Source: Nitrososphaerota archaeon (lineage in GTDB: Archaea; Thermoproteota; Nitrososphaeria; Nitrososphaerales; CADDZS01). From it: a stretch of DNA of 38,313 nucleotides. The notes beneath the pieces were generated by a model. It made no database searches. It saw nothing but the letters and a program-made list of their open reading frames with translations, and was not told where the DNA came from. The first letter of the stretch is position 1, and the number at the start of each line of letters is the position of its first letter. A program made the translations under genes and the position numbers. Shown here piece by piece: positions 15,019 through 23,723 of this stretch. The stretch lies in assembly GCA_021325255.1 (NCBI GenBank), contig JAJPHP010000074.1, positions 1-38,313 on the forward strand, read 5' to 3'.

Positions 15019-16899
15019 TTGAAACTCTCAACTTCTGTTAAAGTTGTAAACGTCCTCATCTTGATTGCACTGGCCGTAGCCTTTGCTGCGCTGGGGGCCC
15101 TTGTTCTCACTGCAGTACAGACAATTCCCTCAATCTCACTTGGCGCTCCGAGTACAAACAACAGTGAGATTACGGTCCCGATCTCGATCCGAAATCAGGG
15201 TCCACTCTCCTTTGAAAATTTGTCCGTTGCAGTGTCGGTTCAGGATAAATCTGGTGCCAACCTCTTTACCGGTTCCGGAGGACCTGTCTCGATTACCCCG
15301 GGTTCTACAGAGAGCCTCACCGTTTCCGTTCCCTTTGATTTAGGCAAGATTCCACAGGCGGAGCTCTCTGAGCTCGCGACGACCAACCAAGAACTTTTGA
15401 TCAAGGCTACGCTCGAAGGAGCGCTGCCTCCACTTGCGAGTCTTGTGGGGTCAATCAGCACAACCCTTCCTTGGGGAGCGCTGATTGAAAATTTTAGCAT
15501 TGGTTCAGAAAGCATAATGCCTCTCAATCTCACTTACGCTCAAGTTACAGTCCCACTCTCCTTCACGAACAACAACAGCTACGTACCAATCAGTGGAACC
15601 GGTGCGATACGTATTCTTGACCACAGGGGAACGCAGGTCGGCAGTGGGACGCTCAATGTCTCGGCACCAGTCGACAGCACCTTTCATGGCGATGCGAACT
15701 TGGTCATGGCACTTCCCTCAAATGCAACATCGCTTCTGTTCATCGATGAGAACCTTACCTACAATGCAATAATGCAGTTCACTTCTCAGCAATCGCAGAG
15801 TCAGATTGCTCTTAACAAGACAATCACGATAGAGTGGAAGGCCCCGCTCTCAAATCTGACTATCGGAGCTCCCGACATTAGATTATACAATTCTACTCGT
15901 CTACAAGTCACGACTCCGATCTCGTTCCAAAACAGTAATGATTTCGTGGACATAACTCCCACTCTGCTTACCGCAAAGATTTCAAACTCCTCGACGGGAC
16001 AGCAAATAGGCGCCGGAAGCATTATGGTCAGTGCGCCTCACGACGCTCCCTTCAAGGGGAATCTCACCTCATATCTGGCTCTTGATAATGCCAGCATGAA
16101 CTCATTACTCTTCAACGACAGGACGCTTAACTTCAATGTCTTGCTTTCTGGCTCGTATTCAGGCAGCCAGTTCTCGCTGAGCCGGAACCTCTCCGTGGAT
16201 TGGGGCGCTCCTCTGTTTGGTTTCTCTGAAGGAAATTCGAGTCTCAGCTCATTCAATTCTACTGACTTTCTAATCACGACGCCCGTCTCCTTTGAGAATC
16301 ACTCCCCCTACATCAACCTCTACGCACCACTTTCTGCTGTACTTGAGAACTCGTCATCGCTTTCACAGGAAGGGACCGGCACAATCAACCTGCAAGTACC
16401 CCCAGGTGCCAACTTTTCTGGCGCACTTCAAATCTACACAAAGATGCCCCGCCAGTACATGAACACCCTTCTATTCAATGACGAGAATCTCTCCTACAGA
16501 GTTCTGCTATCCTCCACAGTGGCAAAAATCCCAATGTCATTGGTTCAGCTTGTCCAGGTGCACTGGGGCGCACTTGTGAAGACTCCTGAATTTGGCACGT
16601 TTAGTGTGCGTTATTTCAATTCCACGTATTCAAGTATAAACATCGGATTTAACTTTACGAACAGCTCGCCTTTCCTTGCTCTTGTTGGTAACGTCAGCGG
16701 AACCATACTGGATCAGAGTGGCACGCAGGTTGGAACCATAAGCAACCAACCTATTGGCGTGAACGAGAGTTCCTTCTTTTCTGGACAGTTAAGCGGATTC
16801 CTGAGTCTCGGCTCTGCCTCGCAGAGAACATTGATCCTGCACCTAGTGTTTCAGACAGCTTACGGAGTGGGTGTGGAGGATGTGACAGTGAATGCCTGA
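15019..16899 (+). CDS. Surface protein with five LEA/WHy-like repeats
   Basis: A 626-residue exported protein: one N-terminal hydrophobic segment (about 10-33), then five tandem beta-rich repeats of about 118 residues. Each repeat starts with a stretch like N-S/T-xxxVTxPISFxN, passes GTQxGxG and a P-x-x-x-F-x-G step, continues with SLLFNDxxLxYxVLL, and in the first four ends in W-(G/K)-A-(P)-L. The alternation resembles the LEA14/WHy (water stress and hypersensitive response) domain that archaea also have, usually one to two per protein. The middle repeats are the most alike; the first and last are diverged. Many N-x-S/T sequons suggest N-glycosylation. TTG is the start. Its last bases overlap the next gene, so the two are coupled. 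The function is unknown; a surface or stress role is inference. Confidence 0.82.
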   Translation: MKLSTSVKVVNVLILIALAVAFAALGALVLTAVQTIPSISLGAPSTNNSEITVPISIRNQGPLSFENLSVAVSVQDKSGANLFTGSGGPVSITPGSTESLTVSVPFDLGKIPQAELSELATTNQELLIKATLEGALPPLASLVGSISTTLPWGALIENFSIGSESIMPLNLTYAQVTVPLSFTNNNSYVPISGTGAIRILDHRGTQVGSGTLNVSAPVDSTFHGDANLVMALPSNATSLLFIDENLTYNAIMQFTSQQSQSQIALNKTITIEWKAPLSNLTIGAPDIRLYNSTRLQVTTPISFQNSNDFVDITPTLLTAKISNSSTGQQIGAGSIMVSAPHDAPFKGNLTSYLALDNASMNSLLFNDRTLNFNVLLSGSYSGSQFSLSRNLSVDWGAPLFGFSEGNSSLSSFNSTDFLITTPVSFENHSPYINLYAPLSAVLENSSSLSQEGTGTINLQVPPGANFSGALQIYTKMPRQYMNTLLFNDENLSYRVLLSSTVAKIPMSLVQLVQVHWGALVKTPEFGTFSVRYFNSTYSSINIGFNFTNSSPFLALVGNVSGTILDQSGTQVGTISNQPIGVNESSFFSGQLSGFLSLGSASQRTLILHLVFQTAYGVGVEDVTVNA

Positions 16900-17386
16900 G
16901 TTCATGGGCCTTGAAATATCTGGAGCGTCGCTTGCGCTCCGCATGGTATTGGCCTCCCTGTCCGCGGCAGCGAGTTTTGCAATCTACTATTACGTGCCAG
17001 CGAACATCGGTAATCTAGTGTCATCCTATATCCCTTCGACGGTCGCATCAGGAGTGAGCGGCATCCTCGCAGGATTCGTGAGCCCTTTTCTCTTGATAAT
17101 TGGACTGCTAATCGCCGTGTTCTCCTTCCTCTCCATCTTGCTGAAGGGAACGAAAATTTATGGTGTGGTGGTAATGATGACAGGGGCGCTCTTCGCCATC
17201 TACACCTACCTTGTCTTCCAGGGTGGGTCAATCAGCGTCAACATTCCACAAAGCTCGCTGATTCAGAATGTCTCGGGAAGCATTCAGGTTCAGTTAAGCC
17301 TGCTCATGCTTCTGTTCATTCTTCCTTCTCTGCTCACCGTAGTGAAGGGAGGGTTGATACTTGCCTCGGCAAATCGGGAAGACTGA
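16892..17386 (+). CDS. Four-helix membrane protein coupled to the LEA-repeat protein
   Basis: 164 residues with four predicted membrane helices (about 14-33, 52-83, 90-109 and 133-156) and short loops; the loop before the last helix (SVNIPQSSLIQNVSGS) probably faces outside. No family was recognised. The ATG lies in the last eight bases of the repeat-protein gene, so translation is probably coupled and the products may form a complex, the membrane protein anchoring the repeat protein. It converges on a helical-protein gene across 27 bases containing T-runs. Confidence 0.82.
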   Translation: MPEFMGLEISGASLALRMVLASLSAAASFAIYYYVPANIGNLVSSYIPSTVASGVSGILAGFVSPFLLIIGLLIAVFSFLSILLKGTKIYGVVVMMTGALFAIYTYLVFQGGSISVNIPQSSLIQNVSGSIQVQLSLLMLLFILPSLLTVVKGGLILASANRED

Positions 17387-17413
17387 TGCCACCAAATTCT
17401 TTTTGTTGTAGAC

Positions 17414-18037
17414 CTACATTTTTGTCTGCATCACCTTTAGAAAGGCCTGGACAAGCGCGCACGCCTCATTCACCTTGTCCTCCATTTCAAGAATTGTCTT
17501 GAACAGTTGCGGTCTCGCTCTTTCGGCATCTCTCGTATCGATCGAGCTCCTAATCTCTGAGAGTTCCAATAGTATGTTGTTTCTCCAGAGTAGGAGCCTA
17601 CTGAAACTCGAGATATTCTCCTCAAGGAACTCTGCAATCTCTGAGCGCGAAATTCTCAAACCACTCTCTCGTTGCGTCCGCCCGCTCTCTAGATCCGGCA
17701 TTTTGTTACAATCGACTCGTTTGTCGGAAGCATCGACAATTTCCAGAGAGATCTCAAAGACGGAGAAGGCAAGCTCGATTGCAGTTTCATAGAAGAGGCA
17801 AGCTCTGACCAAGCTGCTCGAGGCTTCCCACGATGATGAGCGGACAGATCCAAGACTAGCTGCTCTTACCTGATCGATCACCCTGGCGCTATTTGCATTG
17901 AGCTCCGCGTGCAGGAGTATCCTAGCTTGCGCCAGTTCAAGATTTTTCAAAGCAATCTCTGACACCGCGGCATCAGTACGACCCGCTAGCTTGTGTTTTG
18001 AGTCCAATCTTTGATTGAAAGCCGAGGGAAGTGCCAT
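17414..18037 (-). CDS. All-helical hypothetical protein
   Basis: About 207 residues, almost entirely helical, rich in Leu, Glu, Ser and Arg, without membrane segments or a signal peptide. Central segments such as RACLFYETAIELAFSVFEI and ENISSFSRLLLWRNNILLEL look amphipathic, as in helical bundles. I recognise no family. The ATG at 18037 was chosen over the GTG at 18052. It stands alone between convergent and tandem neighbours, and the context gives no role. Confidence 0.7.
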   Translation of the reverse strand: MALPSAFNQRLDSKHKLAGRTDAAVSEIALKNLELAQARILLHAELNANSARVIDQVRAASLGSVRSSSWEASSSLVRACLFYETAIELAFSVFEISLEIVDASDKRVDCNKMPDLESGRTQRESGLRISRSEIAEFLEENISSFSRLLLWRNNILLELSEIRSSIDTRDAERARPQLFKTILEMEDKVNEACALVQAFLKVMQTKM

Positions 18038-18193
18038 GTGCCTAATTCTCACTCACTTTCTGTGCGCAGTACATGCTCCTCCACAGCCAAGCCCATGAAA
18101 GAGACTTGGCGCGGAGTTCTCGATTGCTTGTACACAATAGATCCACCCTCCAAAAAATCAGCCCTGAAACGTATGATTCCTACTCTCCTCCTC

Positions 18194-18757
18194 TCAAGGC
18201 TTTGACAGCACGAGAACGCTAGCTTTCATCCAAGGGTGGATAGAGCAGTGGTAGCTGTAGTTCCCAGGCGTTGTAAATGTGAAACTGAAGGTCGATCCCG
18301 AAGCAATTGCACCAGAATCAAAGATCTTTCCGTCCGATGTCACGGTGTGTGGCGAGTTATCGTTGTTATTCCATTGAACTGTGTTATTTACTCCGATGAC
18401 GACCACAAGATGACTCGGCACAAAGTTTTGGGCCTGCGATTGGCTGTGGGCGCCTGCGGCAATATTCACTACGACCTTGGCTGACCTTGCGGTGGAATCC
18501 GAGACGACGGTAGAGGTTGTGGTGGCCATGGAAGTAGTGCCTGTCGACCCATTCGTTGTTGTCGATGACGACCTTGAAGTTGTCGGGGAGCCATTCATCG
18601 CAAAGGTCGCATACAGAATTGAAGCGGAAGCAATTGCGACAATGACCACAATTATGGCGGCCACGGTCATTGAGAAGGCCCCTCGACGTCTTCTTGCTAG
18701 CGAAGTGACATGAATTCCAGTTTTCTTGTTTGACGAACCTCTTATTATGCTGGTCAT
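18194..18757 (-). CDS. Membrane-anchored cupredoxin (plastocyanin/azurin type)
   Basis: A type 1 copper protein that carries electrons outside the membrane. After a basic N-terminus a helix at 30-52 anchors it; a Ser/Thr-rich linker (57-90) precedes the cupredoxin domain (about 92-187). The copper ligands are visible: H137 in NSPHTVT, then C171, H174 and M177 in YHCSIHPWM. Members of Nitrososphaeria use many such proteins as respiratory or ammonia-oxidation carriers; no partner oxidase is in this window. The ATG at 18757 is supported by a TATA box at 18797-18803. It is divergent from a pair of small membrane proteins that could be functional partners. Confidence 0.92.
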   Translation of the reverse strand: MTSIIRGSSNKKTGIHVTSLARRRRGAFSMTVAAIIVVIVAIASASILYATFAMNGSPTTSRSSSTTTNGSTGTTSMATTTSTVVSDSTARSAKVVVNIAAGAHSQSQAQNFVPSHLVVVIGVNNTVQWNNNDNSPHTVTSDGKIFDSGAIASGSTFSFTFTTPGNYSYHCSIHPWMKASVLVLSKP

Positions 18758-18796
18758 ATTTTTGAGATCTGCAGGAATAGAAGAGGCTCGCGTCTG

Positions 18797-18803
18797 ATTA
18801 TAA
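18797..18803 (-). promoter_or_regulatory. TATA box of the cupredoxin gene
   Basis: TTATAAT on the minus strand, centred about 43 bases before the ATG, predicts a leader of about 17 bases. Confidence 0.5.
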
Positions 18804-18932
18804 GGAGGGGAGACGAATTTCTAAAGTGGATTCCACAAAATGGAATTCGTATAACTCCTTAAATCTCAATTCGTACTCCAACTATCTGGATTATCCAGCG
18901 TTCCTTCGACGAAATGGATACCCTGATTTCTT

Positions 18933-19238
18933 TTGACTCTTCCGCTTGGACCAAACTTTGCACTCAACCTTGTAAGTGCAATTTGCATTTTTGCCGCTGC
19001 CGGAGTGCCGATTTATCTTGCAGCAAAGGTCACCGGGAACATAAGGCGCCTAACTGTAATATTCGCTACATTCATCATGGTGCACGGATTCTATCACATT
19101 TCAGTTATACTCGGATTCGTATTTCTTGGCGAGGGAATGCTGGAGCCGCTTTCTGTTCTTACTCTTATAGCATTTGGAGCATACTATCTGCGCCTGTCAC
19201 GACGAGTCAGATTGGTAAGGTCGAGTATCAAAGATTGA
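18933..19238 (+). CDS. Small three-helix membrane protein, first of a coupled pair
   Basis: 101 residues with three predicted helices: about 9-31, 38-66 (containing MVHGFYHISV with two His) and 71-87, followed by an Arg-rich cytoplasmic tail. No family was recognised. TTG is the start; a competing longer frame from 18914 is a shadow, because its first 100 residues have no membrane or domain pattern. The TGA stop overlaps the TTG of the next gene in the four bases TTGA. The pair is divergent from the cupredoxin gene, hinting at an electron-transfer or metal-related role; this is inference. Confidence 0.72.
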   Translation: MTLPLGPNFALNLVSAICIFAAAGVPIYLAAKVTGNIRRLTVIFATFIMVHGFYHISVILGFVFLGEGMLEPLSVLTLIAFGAYYLRLSRRVRLVRSSIKD

Positions 19239-19588
19239 CACAATCTTCAATCACACTGACTGCTTTCCTAGAATATGACCTTACTCTAATTCTTCTCGTA
19301 GTTTGCGTCGTAGTATTCGGCTATTTGGCGGCGCGATCCAAGAACGTCAGGTCTTTTCAGTTCCAGATATCAATCTTCGTTCTGATCTGGATAGTCGGAG
19401 AGATAGCAAACTCGCTCGCAGAAAACAACTTGATTGTATTGCCTCAATCCGAACAGGCGCTTGGTTATGAGATCCACGTTGCTTCGATGGTATTTTTTGG
19501 ATTCTTGCTCTACGCGAGATACTTCTATTCTAGACGGAGGGGAAAGGAGCTCATAGAGGGTGTGCAGGGAGAGCCTGATACAAGATAG
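19235..19588 (+). CDS. Small three-helix membrane protein, second of a coupled pair
   Basis: 117 residues beginning MTQSSITLTAF, with three helices (about 13-35, 44-62 and 78-97) and a basic tail ending in EPDTR. Topology and the aromatic/Arg end of the third helix (LLYARYFYSRRR) resemble the first protein of the pair (AYYLRLSRRVR), so the two may be diverged duplicates forming a six-helix heterodimer. I placed the start at TTG 19235, where it overlaps the preceding stop; the frame is open upstream, but that part overlaps the first gene. Confidence 0.7.
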   Translation: MTQSSITLTAFLEYDLTLILLVVCVVVFGYLAARSKNVRSFQFQISIFVLIWIVGEIANSLAENNLIVLPQSEQALGYEIHVASMVFFGFLLYARYFYSRRRGKELIEGVQGEPDTR

Positions 19589-19641
19589 GCGGGATATTTT
19601 GAGCATGGTCGGAACGTTCTTCACATCGACTTACCGATGCT

Positions 19642-20010
19642 CTAGGGCATCAGATTAGAGTCCAAGGAAAAGAAGTCATTCACAGTTCTCTCTACTGGGT
19701 TAAAATTCTGCTCTCCTTCGACTACGACTAGGTTCATTTCGTAGCGAACATTGAATGATCTAAGTGTACTCCTTACCTCACTGAACTTTTTCCCGTCGGG
19801 CGTTATCGTTATTTTCTGGACAGCGAGCAAACCCTGCTCGAGAAGCCAATTTACCTTTCTGTACGTAGTCGTGTGAGGGATGCCAGTCTCCCGAATGATG
19901 TCGTTGACGCTTATTGGGCGGAGCATGCTCGCATCTAGTATTTTCAGGATCTCCTTGTCTCCGAGCGCAATTAGAATTGACTGCTTCAGTTTGTCGCTGT
20001 TGATTATCAA
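19642..20010 (-). CDS. Winged-helix transcriptional regulator
   Basis: A 122-residue protein with an N-terminal winged helix-turn-helix: helix 1 (SILIALGDKEILKIL), then PISVNDIIRETGIPHTTTYRK as helix-turn-recognition helix, then a wing (LLAVQKITITPDGK). The C-terminal 45 residues form a short extra domain. This ArsR-like small regulator type is abundant in Nitrososphaeria. The start is TTG at 20010, with a TATA box at 20059-20066. Its target may be the neighbouring cupredoxin/membrane-pair cluster, by proximity only. Confidence 0.87.
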   Translation of the reverse strand: MIINSDKLKQSILIALGDKEILKILDASMLRPISVNDIIRETGIPHTTTYRKVNWLLEQGLLAVQKITITPDGKKFSEVRSTLRSFNVRYEMNLVVVEGEQNFNPVERTVNDFFSLDSNLMP

Positions 20011-20333
20011 CTTGATATGATGCGGCTACTTCTTGTTCTCAAAATTCACGCTTTCAATTATTTAAGGAAAGAATAACCAAACCCTGGGGGCTCGCTCCCG
20101 ATAATTCTCTCAGCGAAACTCACTTCAGGCCTGAAATTGATAGCGCAAAGTAGTTATGTAAAACTTTGGGAGCACATTATTCTACTATCTCAATAGTAAC
20201 GCCTCACGTGGAAATTTGCGTTGTGCAATGTACACAGCTAAGAAAACTGATTCTCATATAGAAAACCGTTTTCGGAAGTGTCCATGATTGCAAAGGAAAA
20301 AATAGGAGGGTCAATTTTTCTCTTCGCGATGAG
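20011..20333. other. Intergenic region upstream of the winged-helix gene
   Basis: No gene was seen in these 323 bases. It holds the TATA box of the winged-helix gene and the 3' flank of the phosphoesterase gene. Confidence 0.5.
20059..20066 (-). promoter_or_regulatory. TATA box of the winged-helix gene
   Basis: CTTAAATA on the minus strand, about 52 bases before the TTG at 20010, predicts a leader of about 26 bases. Confidence 0.4.
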
Positions 20334-21773
20334 CTATCTCTTGCGCTGACGGAATGCGACTATTGCGGTGATGAAGACAAGGGCAGCAGCCACATAGAGT
20401 GCGTATGCAGCATAGGGAGTATTTGCAGATACATGTGGGTTGACTGATGTAATGGTGCTTTGGTATGTCGCATTCCCATCTTGTTGGTCAATCTGCGTAA
20501 GCGTGAGATCGCTCGAGCCCTCTCGCGGGTATGCCAGGTTCGCGAAAGGAATCTGGGGCGTGACGGGGAATTGTGATGATTGGTTCAACAACAGCGGCCC
20601 TCGTTCTTGAGCCTGAAAGTCAAAGAAGTCAAGCGGGATCCTTGAATCAGCTACGAACTGGTTCAGAGGCGGCAGCTTCCAGTTGTAGTCAAGCAATGCC
20701 AAGAGAGATCCATGATTCAAGACTGTGTGTGACACATAATTTTCCTTGGCATATGGGCTGATGACAATCAGGGGCACTCTGAACCCGAACTGCACGCCGT
20801 CAAGTGATGGGGGAGGAACCTGATCATAATACCCGCCGCCTTCATCATATGTTATGAATATGACCGATGAGTTCCATTCCGGACTTTGCATAACAGCGTT
20901 GACAGTACCCAAAATCCACAGCTCTCCTTGAAACACGTTCAATGGAGGGTGCTGATCCAGTCCCTGAGCGCCTCCTCCTAGCGGGCTCATCCAAGAAACG
21001 CTCGGCAAAGATCCCGCCTGAAGATCGGCGTAGAATTCATCCCAACTTGCAATGTCATAGGTGTAATTTTCGATTCCATTGAAGTAGTTCAGAGGGTAAT
21101 TGTTACCTGATGCATTCTTGATGAAATACTTCCAACTCACTCCATAATTCGTGAGTTGCCCCATTATGGACTTATTGAAAGGAATGGTCGGGGGCGGACC
21201 GTAATCTGCGTTGACCGAAGTCTGTCCAGCTAACGAAAACAACCGATTCGGAGCGGTCATGCTAAGATAACTGGAAAAGTACATGTCTCCCAGCCCGTAT
21301 TCCTCAGCCCAATTCCACTCTATTCCGTACTGCCCAGAAGTAAAGTAGGTCATAGACTGAGGCCCCGAGTGGGCGGCAAACCCGTCCATCTTCCCACCAT
21401 CCCAGTCTCCATGATAGGTGTCGTATCCTTCAACAGGATTGTTTGTTGAGAAACTGGAAGGAGGAACTACCGTCAAACTTGCACTTTGATTCAAGGAGAG
21501 TAAATTTCTAGGGACAGTTATCCCAAGAGGATTAATGGTCCGGTTATAAGAGGTCGTATTTTGGTTTGGATAAATGCCAAAGACATTATCGAAACTGTGG
21601 TTCTCTGCCATGATAATGACGACGTGTTTCAGAGGAGTCGCAGTCGTCAATCCAGTACCTTGTTGATTTGCGCCTTGGACTCGGAGATGACTTGCAGGCA
21701 TCGATCCAGCAATAAGAAATAGAAGAAAGCAGGCTTCAACGGCTGCTTTGATATTGACCAGTAGAATTCTCAT
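20334..21773 (-). CDS. Membrane-anchored extracellular phosphoesterase (acid phosphatase/phospholipase C family)
   Basis: A secreted hydrolase of the PF04185 phosphoesterase family, which cleaves phosphomonoesters or phospholipid head groups. After a signal peptide, VVIIMAENHSFDNVFG gives the metal-binding and nucleophile region; DWDGGKMDGF, FITYDEGGGYYDQVPPP and RVPLIVISPYA follow, with HTVLNHGSLL near the end of the domain. The last 25 residues are a transmembrane helix and a basic RQRKR stop-transfer, so the enzyme stays on the outer face. I chose the ATG at 21773 (signal peptide at once, TATA-like GAATATGC upstream) rather than the ATG at 21815. It is divergent from two surface-protein genes, and may scavenge phosphate. 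Confidence 0.9.
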   Translation of the reverse strand: MRILLVNIKAAVEACFLLFLIAGSMPASHLRVQGANQQGTGLTTATPLKHVVIIMAENHSFDNVFGIYPNQNTTSYNRTINPLGITVPRNLLSLNQSASLTVVPPSSFSTNNPVEGYDTYHGDWDGGKMDGFAAHSGPQSMTYFTSGQYGIEWNWAEEYGLGDMYFSSYLSMTAPNRLFSLAGQTSVNADYGPPPTIPFNKSIMGQLTNYGVSWKYFIKNASGNNYPLNYFNGIENYTYDIASWDEFYADLQAGSLPSVSWMSPLGGGAQGLDQHPPLNVFQGELWILGTVNAVMQSPEWNSSVIFITYDEGGGYYDQVPPPSLDGVQFGFRVPLIVISPYAKENYVSHTVLNHGSLLALLDYNWKLPPLNQFVADSRIPLDFFDFQAQERGPLLLNQSSQFPVTPQIPFANLAYPREGSSDLTLTQIDQQDGNATYQSTITSVNPHVSANTPYAAYALYVAAALVFITAIVAFRQRKR

Positions 21774-21875
21774 CTCTATGATTTTTTTTGCTACTATGGG
21801 ACGCTGTTGGAGCATATTCTTGATACAATCAAGAAAAACATTGCGGGGAGATGCGAACTGCTGATCAAAGCTACG

Positions 21876-21883
21876 CTTAAATC
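21876..21883 (+). promoter_or_regulatory. TATA box of the surface-protein pair
   Basis: CTTAAATC is centred about 40 bases before the ATG at 21920, predicting a leader of about 14 bases. Confidence 0.45.
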
Positions 21884-21919
21884 TATTGACTCAGATAACG
21901 CATCTGTTCACTTCATCAC

Positions 21920-22618
21920 ATGAACTCAAGGATTCTAATTACTATATTAATAGTAATTATAATTCTCGAGGGAGTATTCATAGCATACCTAACGGTACCC
22001 GCCCTAGGCGGGACACAGCAAACTTCGAGGTCTAATAGCATTTTTAGCTATACCAATACCGAAAGATTCGTCGCGAACTATTCAGAATTTAACGCGGTCA
22101 TTGCTAATGATACGGAAGCAAATGCCTCCCAATCGTACAGGGCTTCGTGGGTTTTGAGTGTAAGCAACGGGCTTGCATTTTCCAATGGTAACTTGACCGA
22201 GAGCGAGGCACAGATAGCAATAGCTCCGGTCGGGCCAAACGAAGCTCTCTCGATCCCGACGCTTATCGTGCAGGAGCGAGCAGACGGGTTATTGAGAGTG
22301 GAATACTACGCTCAAAATTGGCCCAACACATACGGGCTAATCTTGTACAACTCTACACGGAGCGATCTGTTCGGCTCTAATTCGAACGTTACGCTAGAAT
22401 TCATTTCAACCGGCCCACCAAGCGAAGTCAACCCTCAAATCGCTCCAAGGCCCAATGGGAATCTCTCGATACTCGACGGGGGCTCAAAACTAGTCCTCGA
22501 CTACCCTATCGCCTGGGCGAGCATCGATTCGCTCTACTTTTACGGATTGAAAGGTTCGAGTTTCAATTCGGGGGAGCTCAAGGTGTCGATTTCGCAAATT
22601 GAAGCTACTTCCGGTTGA
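21920..22618 (+). CDS. Exported hypothetical protein with N-terminal anchor
   Basis: 232 residues: a hydrophobic segment at 5-28, then a soluble outer domain of mixed strands with several N-x-S/T sequons (for example NYS, NDT, NAS, NLT, NST, NVT). The domain resembles a beta-sandwich in composition, but I cannot name it. Its TGA stop overlaps the ATG of the next gene by one base, so the two are an operon. It is divergent from the membrane-anchored phosphoesterase. Confidence 0.82.
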   Translation: MNSRILITILIVIIILEGVFIAYLTVPALGGTQQTSRSNSIFSYTNTERFVANYSEFNAVIANDTEANASQSYRASWVLSVSNGLAFSNGNLTESEAQIAIAPVGPNEALSIPTLIVQERADGLLRVEYYAQNWPNTYGLILYNSTRSDLFGSNSNVTLEFISTGPPSEVNPQIAPRPNGNLSILDGGSKLVLDYPIAWASIDSLYFYGLKGSSFNSGELKVSISQIEATSG

Positions 22619-23697
22619 TGAATCAATTGCATTTTGCAACGAGCCTATTTGTGGTGTTTTTGATCGCTACGGTTCCTTCCGTTAGCGTTAGCTGGCAACC
22701 CGGCGTATCGCACGGAACCCCTCAAGGATTCAGCTCATACAACATCGACCCAAATCTCACAAACACTACGCTGAACGGACTCATTTTCGACCCGAATTTC
22801 ATTCCGGGCTTTCTGGTGGGGTTACCGAATACATCGATTACGTTTTCAACAGGACAGGGGTTTGCGAAAATTGGATATTCTGTTGGTCCTTGGAATAGGA
22901 CTTACTTTCAAGTCCCTCATCTTGCGGTCGGGCCTCAGAACGCAAACTTTCAGGAAATACCACGGACCCAGGCGTTCAGGCAGCCGAGCTGGGGAGATTA
23001 CTACGAAGTGAAGGCGGGATTCCTGCCACCGGCGGTCAATATTGCAAACTATAACGCGAGCTTCCAGCTCAGTCAGCCAATCTACGTTGGACTTAGGACA
23101 GACTGGCAGTGGTACGTTCAGCTTTCCTTGGATTGGCAGCAACCGAGGCTGCTGAATAACAGTAACCAATGGGCTGCGATAGGGCTCGTAACCACGGAGT
23201 ACGTCCCGCAAGCTCCGACCAAGCTGATCTATACGGTCATAGATTTTTGGATGGATTCGAATAGCTCTAGCTTCGACGCGTCGTCAATTCAACAGTCGGG
23301 AGCCGCGAACTATAGTATAGTTCGGATTTCTCCTACCTCGGTAACGTACCACCCGATCCAACTTCCCGGATCTCTCGGAAACATTACTATGAACCTTAAT
23401 CTGACAAGGTACACCGGTGAGACATTACGTCTACTAGGATTCTCCCAAAATTCCACGAGCAATCCCCCTGTACTGAGTTACACCTTCCTGAGTATAGAAG
23501 GATACAATTTTCAGTGGAATGGGACACTCTATTCGTTCTTCGACATGTCGAATAGTTCAGCCGCAATGGGTTCAGGTGGTTATCATGGAATTCAATACTT
23601 CTCTGCTCCGTTCATAGTACTGTACATTGTGCTCGCCATCGTATCTGCTTTTGCTATAACCTTCTACTCTCTCAAGCGCCACAGCGGAACAAGGTAA
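22618..23697 (+). CDS. Type I membrane surface protein rich in N-glycosylation sequons
   Basis: About 359 residues: a signal peptide (5-25), a large extracellular domain with many Trp, Tyr and Asn, and a C-terminal helix (about 330-350) followed by the basic KRHSGTR tail. I count about 13 N-x-S/T sequons, suggesting heavy N-glycosylation. The fold looks like a concanavalin-type beta-sandwich, by alternating strands only. The ATG at 22618 was preferred to a TTG three bases earlier; it overlaps the stop of the preceding gene, so expression is coupled. The function is unknown, possibly with the phosphoesterase or the cell surface. Confidence 0.82.
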   Translation: MNQLHFATSLFVVFLIATVPSVSVSWQPGVSHGTPQGFSSYNIDPNLTNTTLNGLIFDPNFIPGFLVGLPNTSITFSTGQGFAKIGYSVGPWNRTYFQVPHLAVGPQNANFQEIPRTQAFRQPSWGDYYEVKAGFLPPAVNIANYNASFQLSQPIYVGLRTDWQWYVQLSLDWQQPRLLNNSNQWAAIGLVTTEYVPQAPTKLIYTVIDFWMDSNSSSFDASSIQQSGAANYSIVRISPTSVTYHPIQLPGSLGNITMNLNLTRYTGETLRLLGFSQNSTSNPPVLSYTFLSIEGYNFQWNGTLYSFFDMSNSSAAMGSGGYHGIQYFSAPFIVLYIVLAIVSAFAITFYSLKRHSGTR

Positions 23698-23723
23698 GTG
23701 GGTCTGGAAAAAAGCAGCGTAAT

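Noticed and set aside
18914..19234. Long plus-strand frame from an ATG at 18914 through both small membrane genes
   Set aside because: Its first 107 codons have no membrane or domain pattern, while another frame over the same bases gives a clean three-helix protein ending in a TTGA overlap. Only the part from 19235 looks coding.
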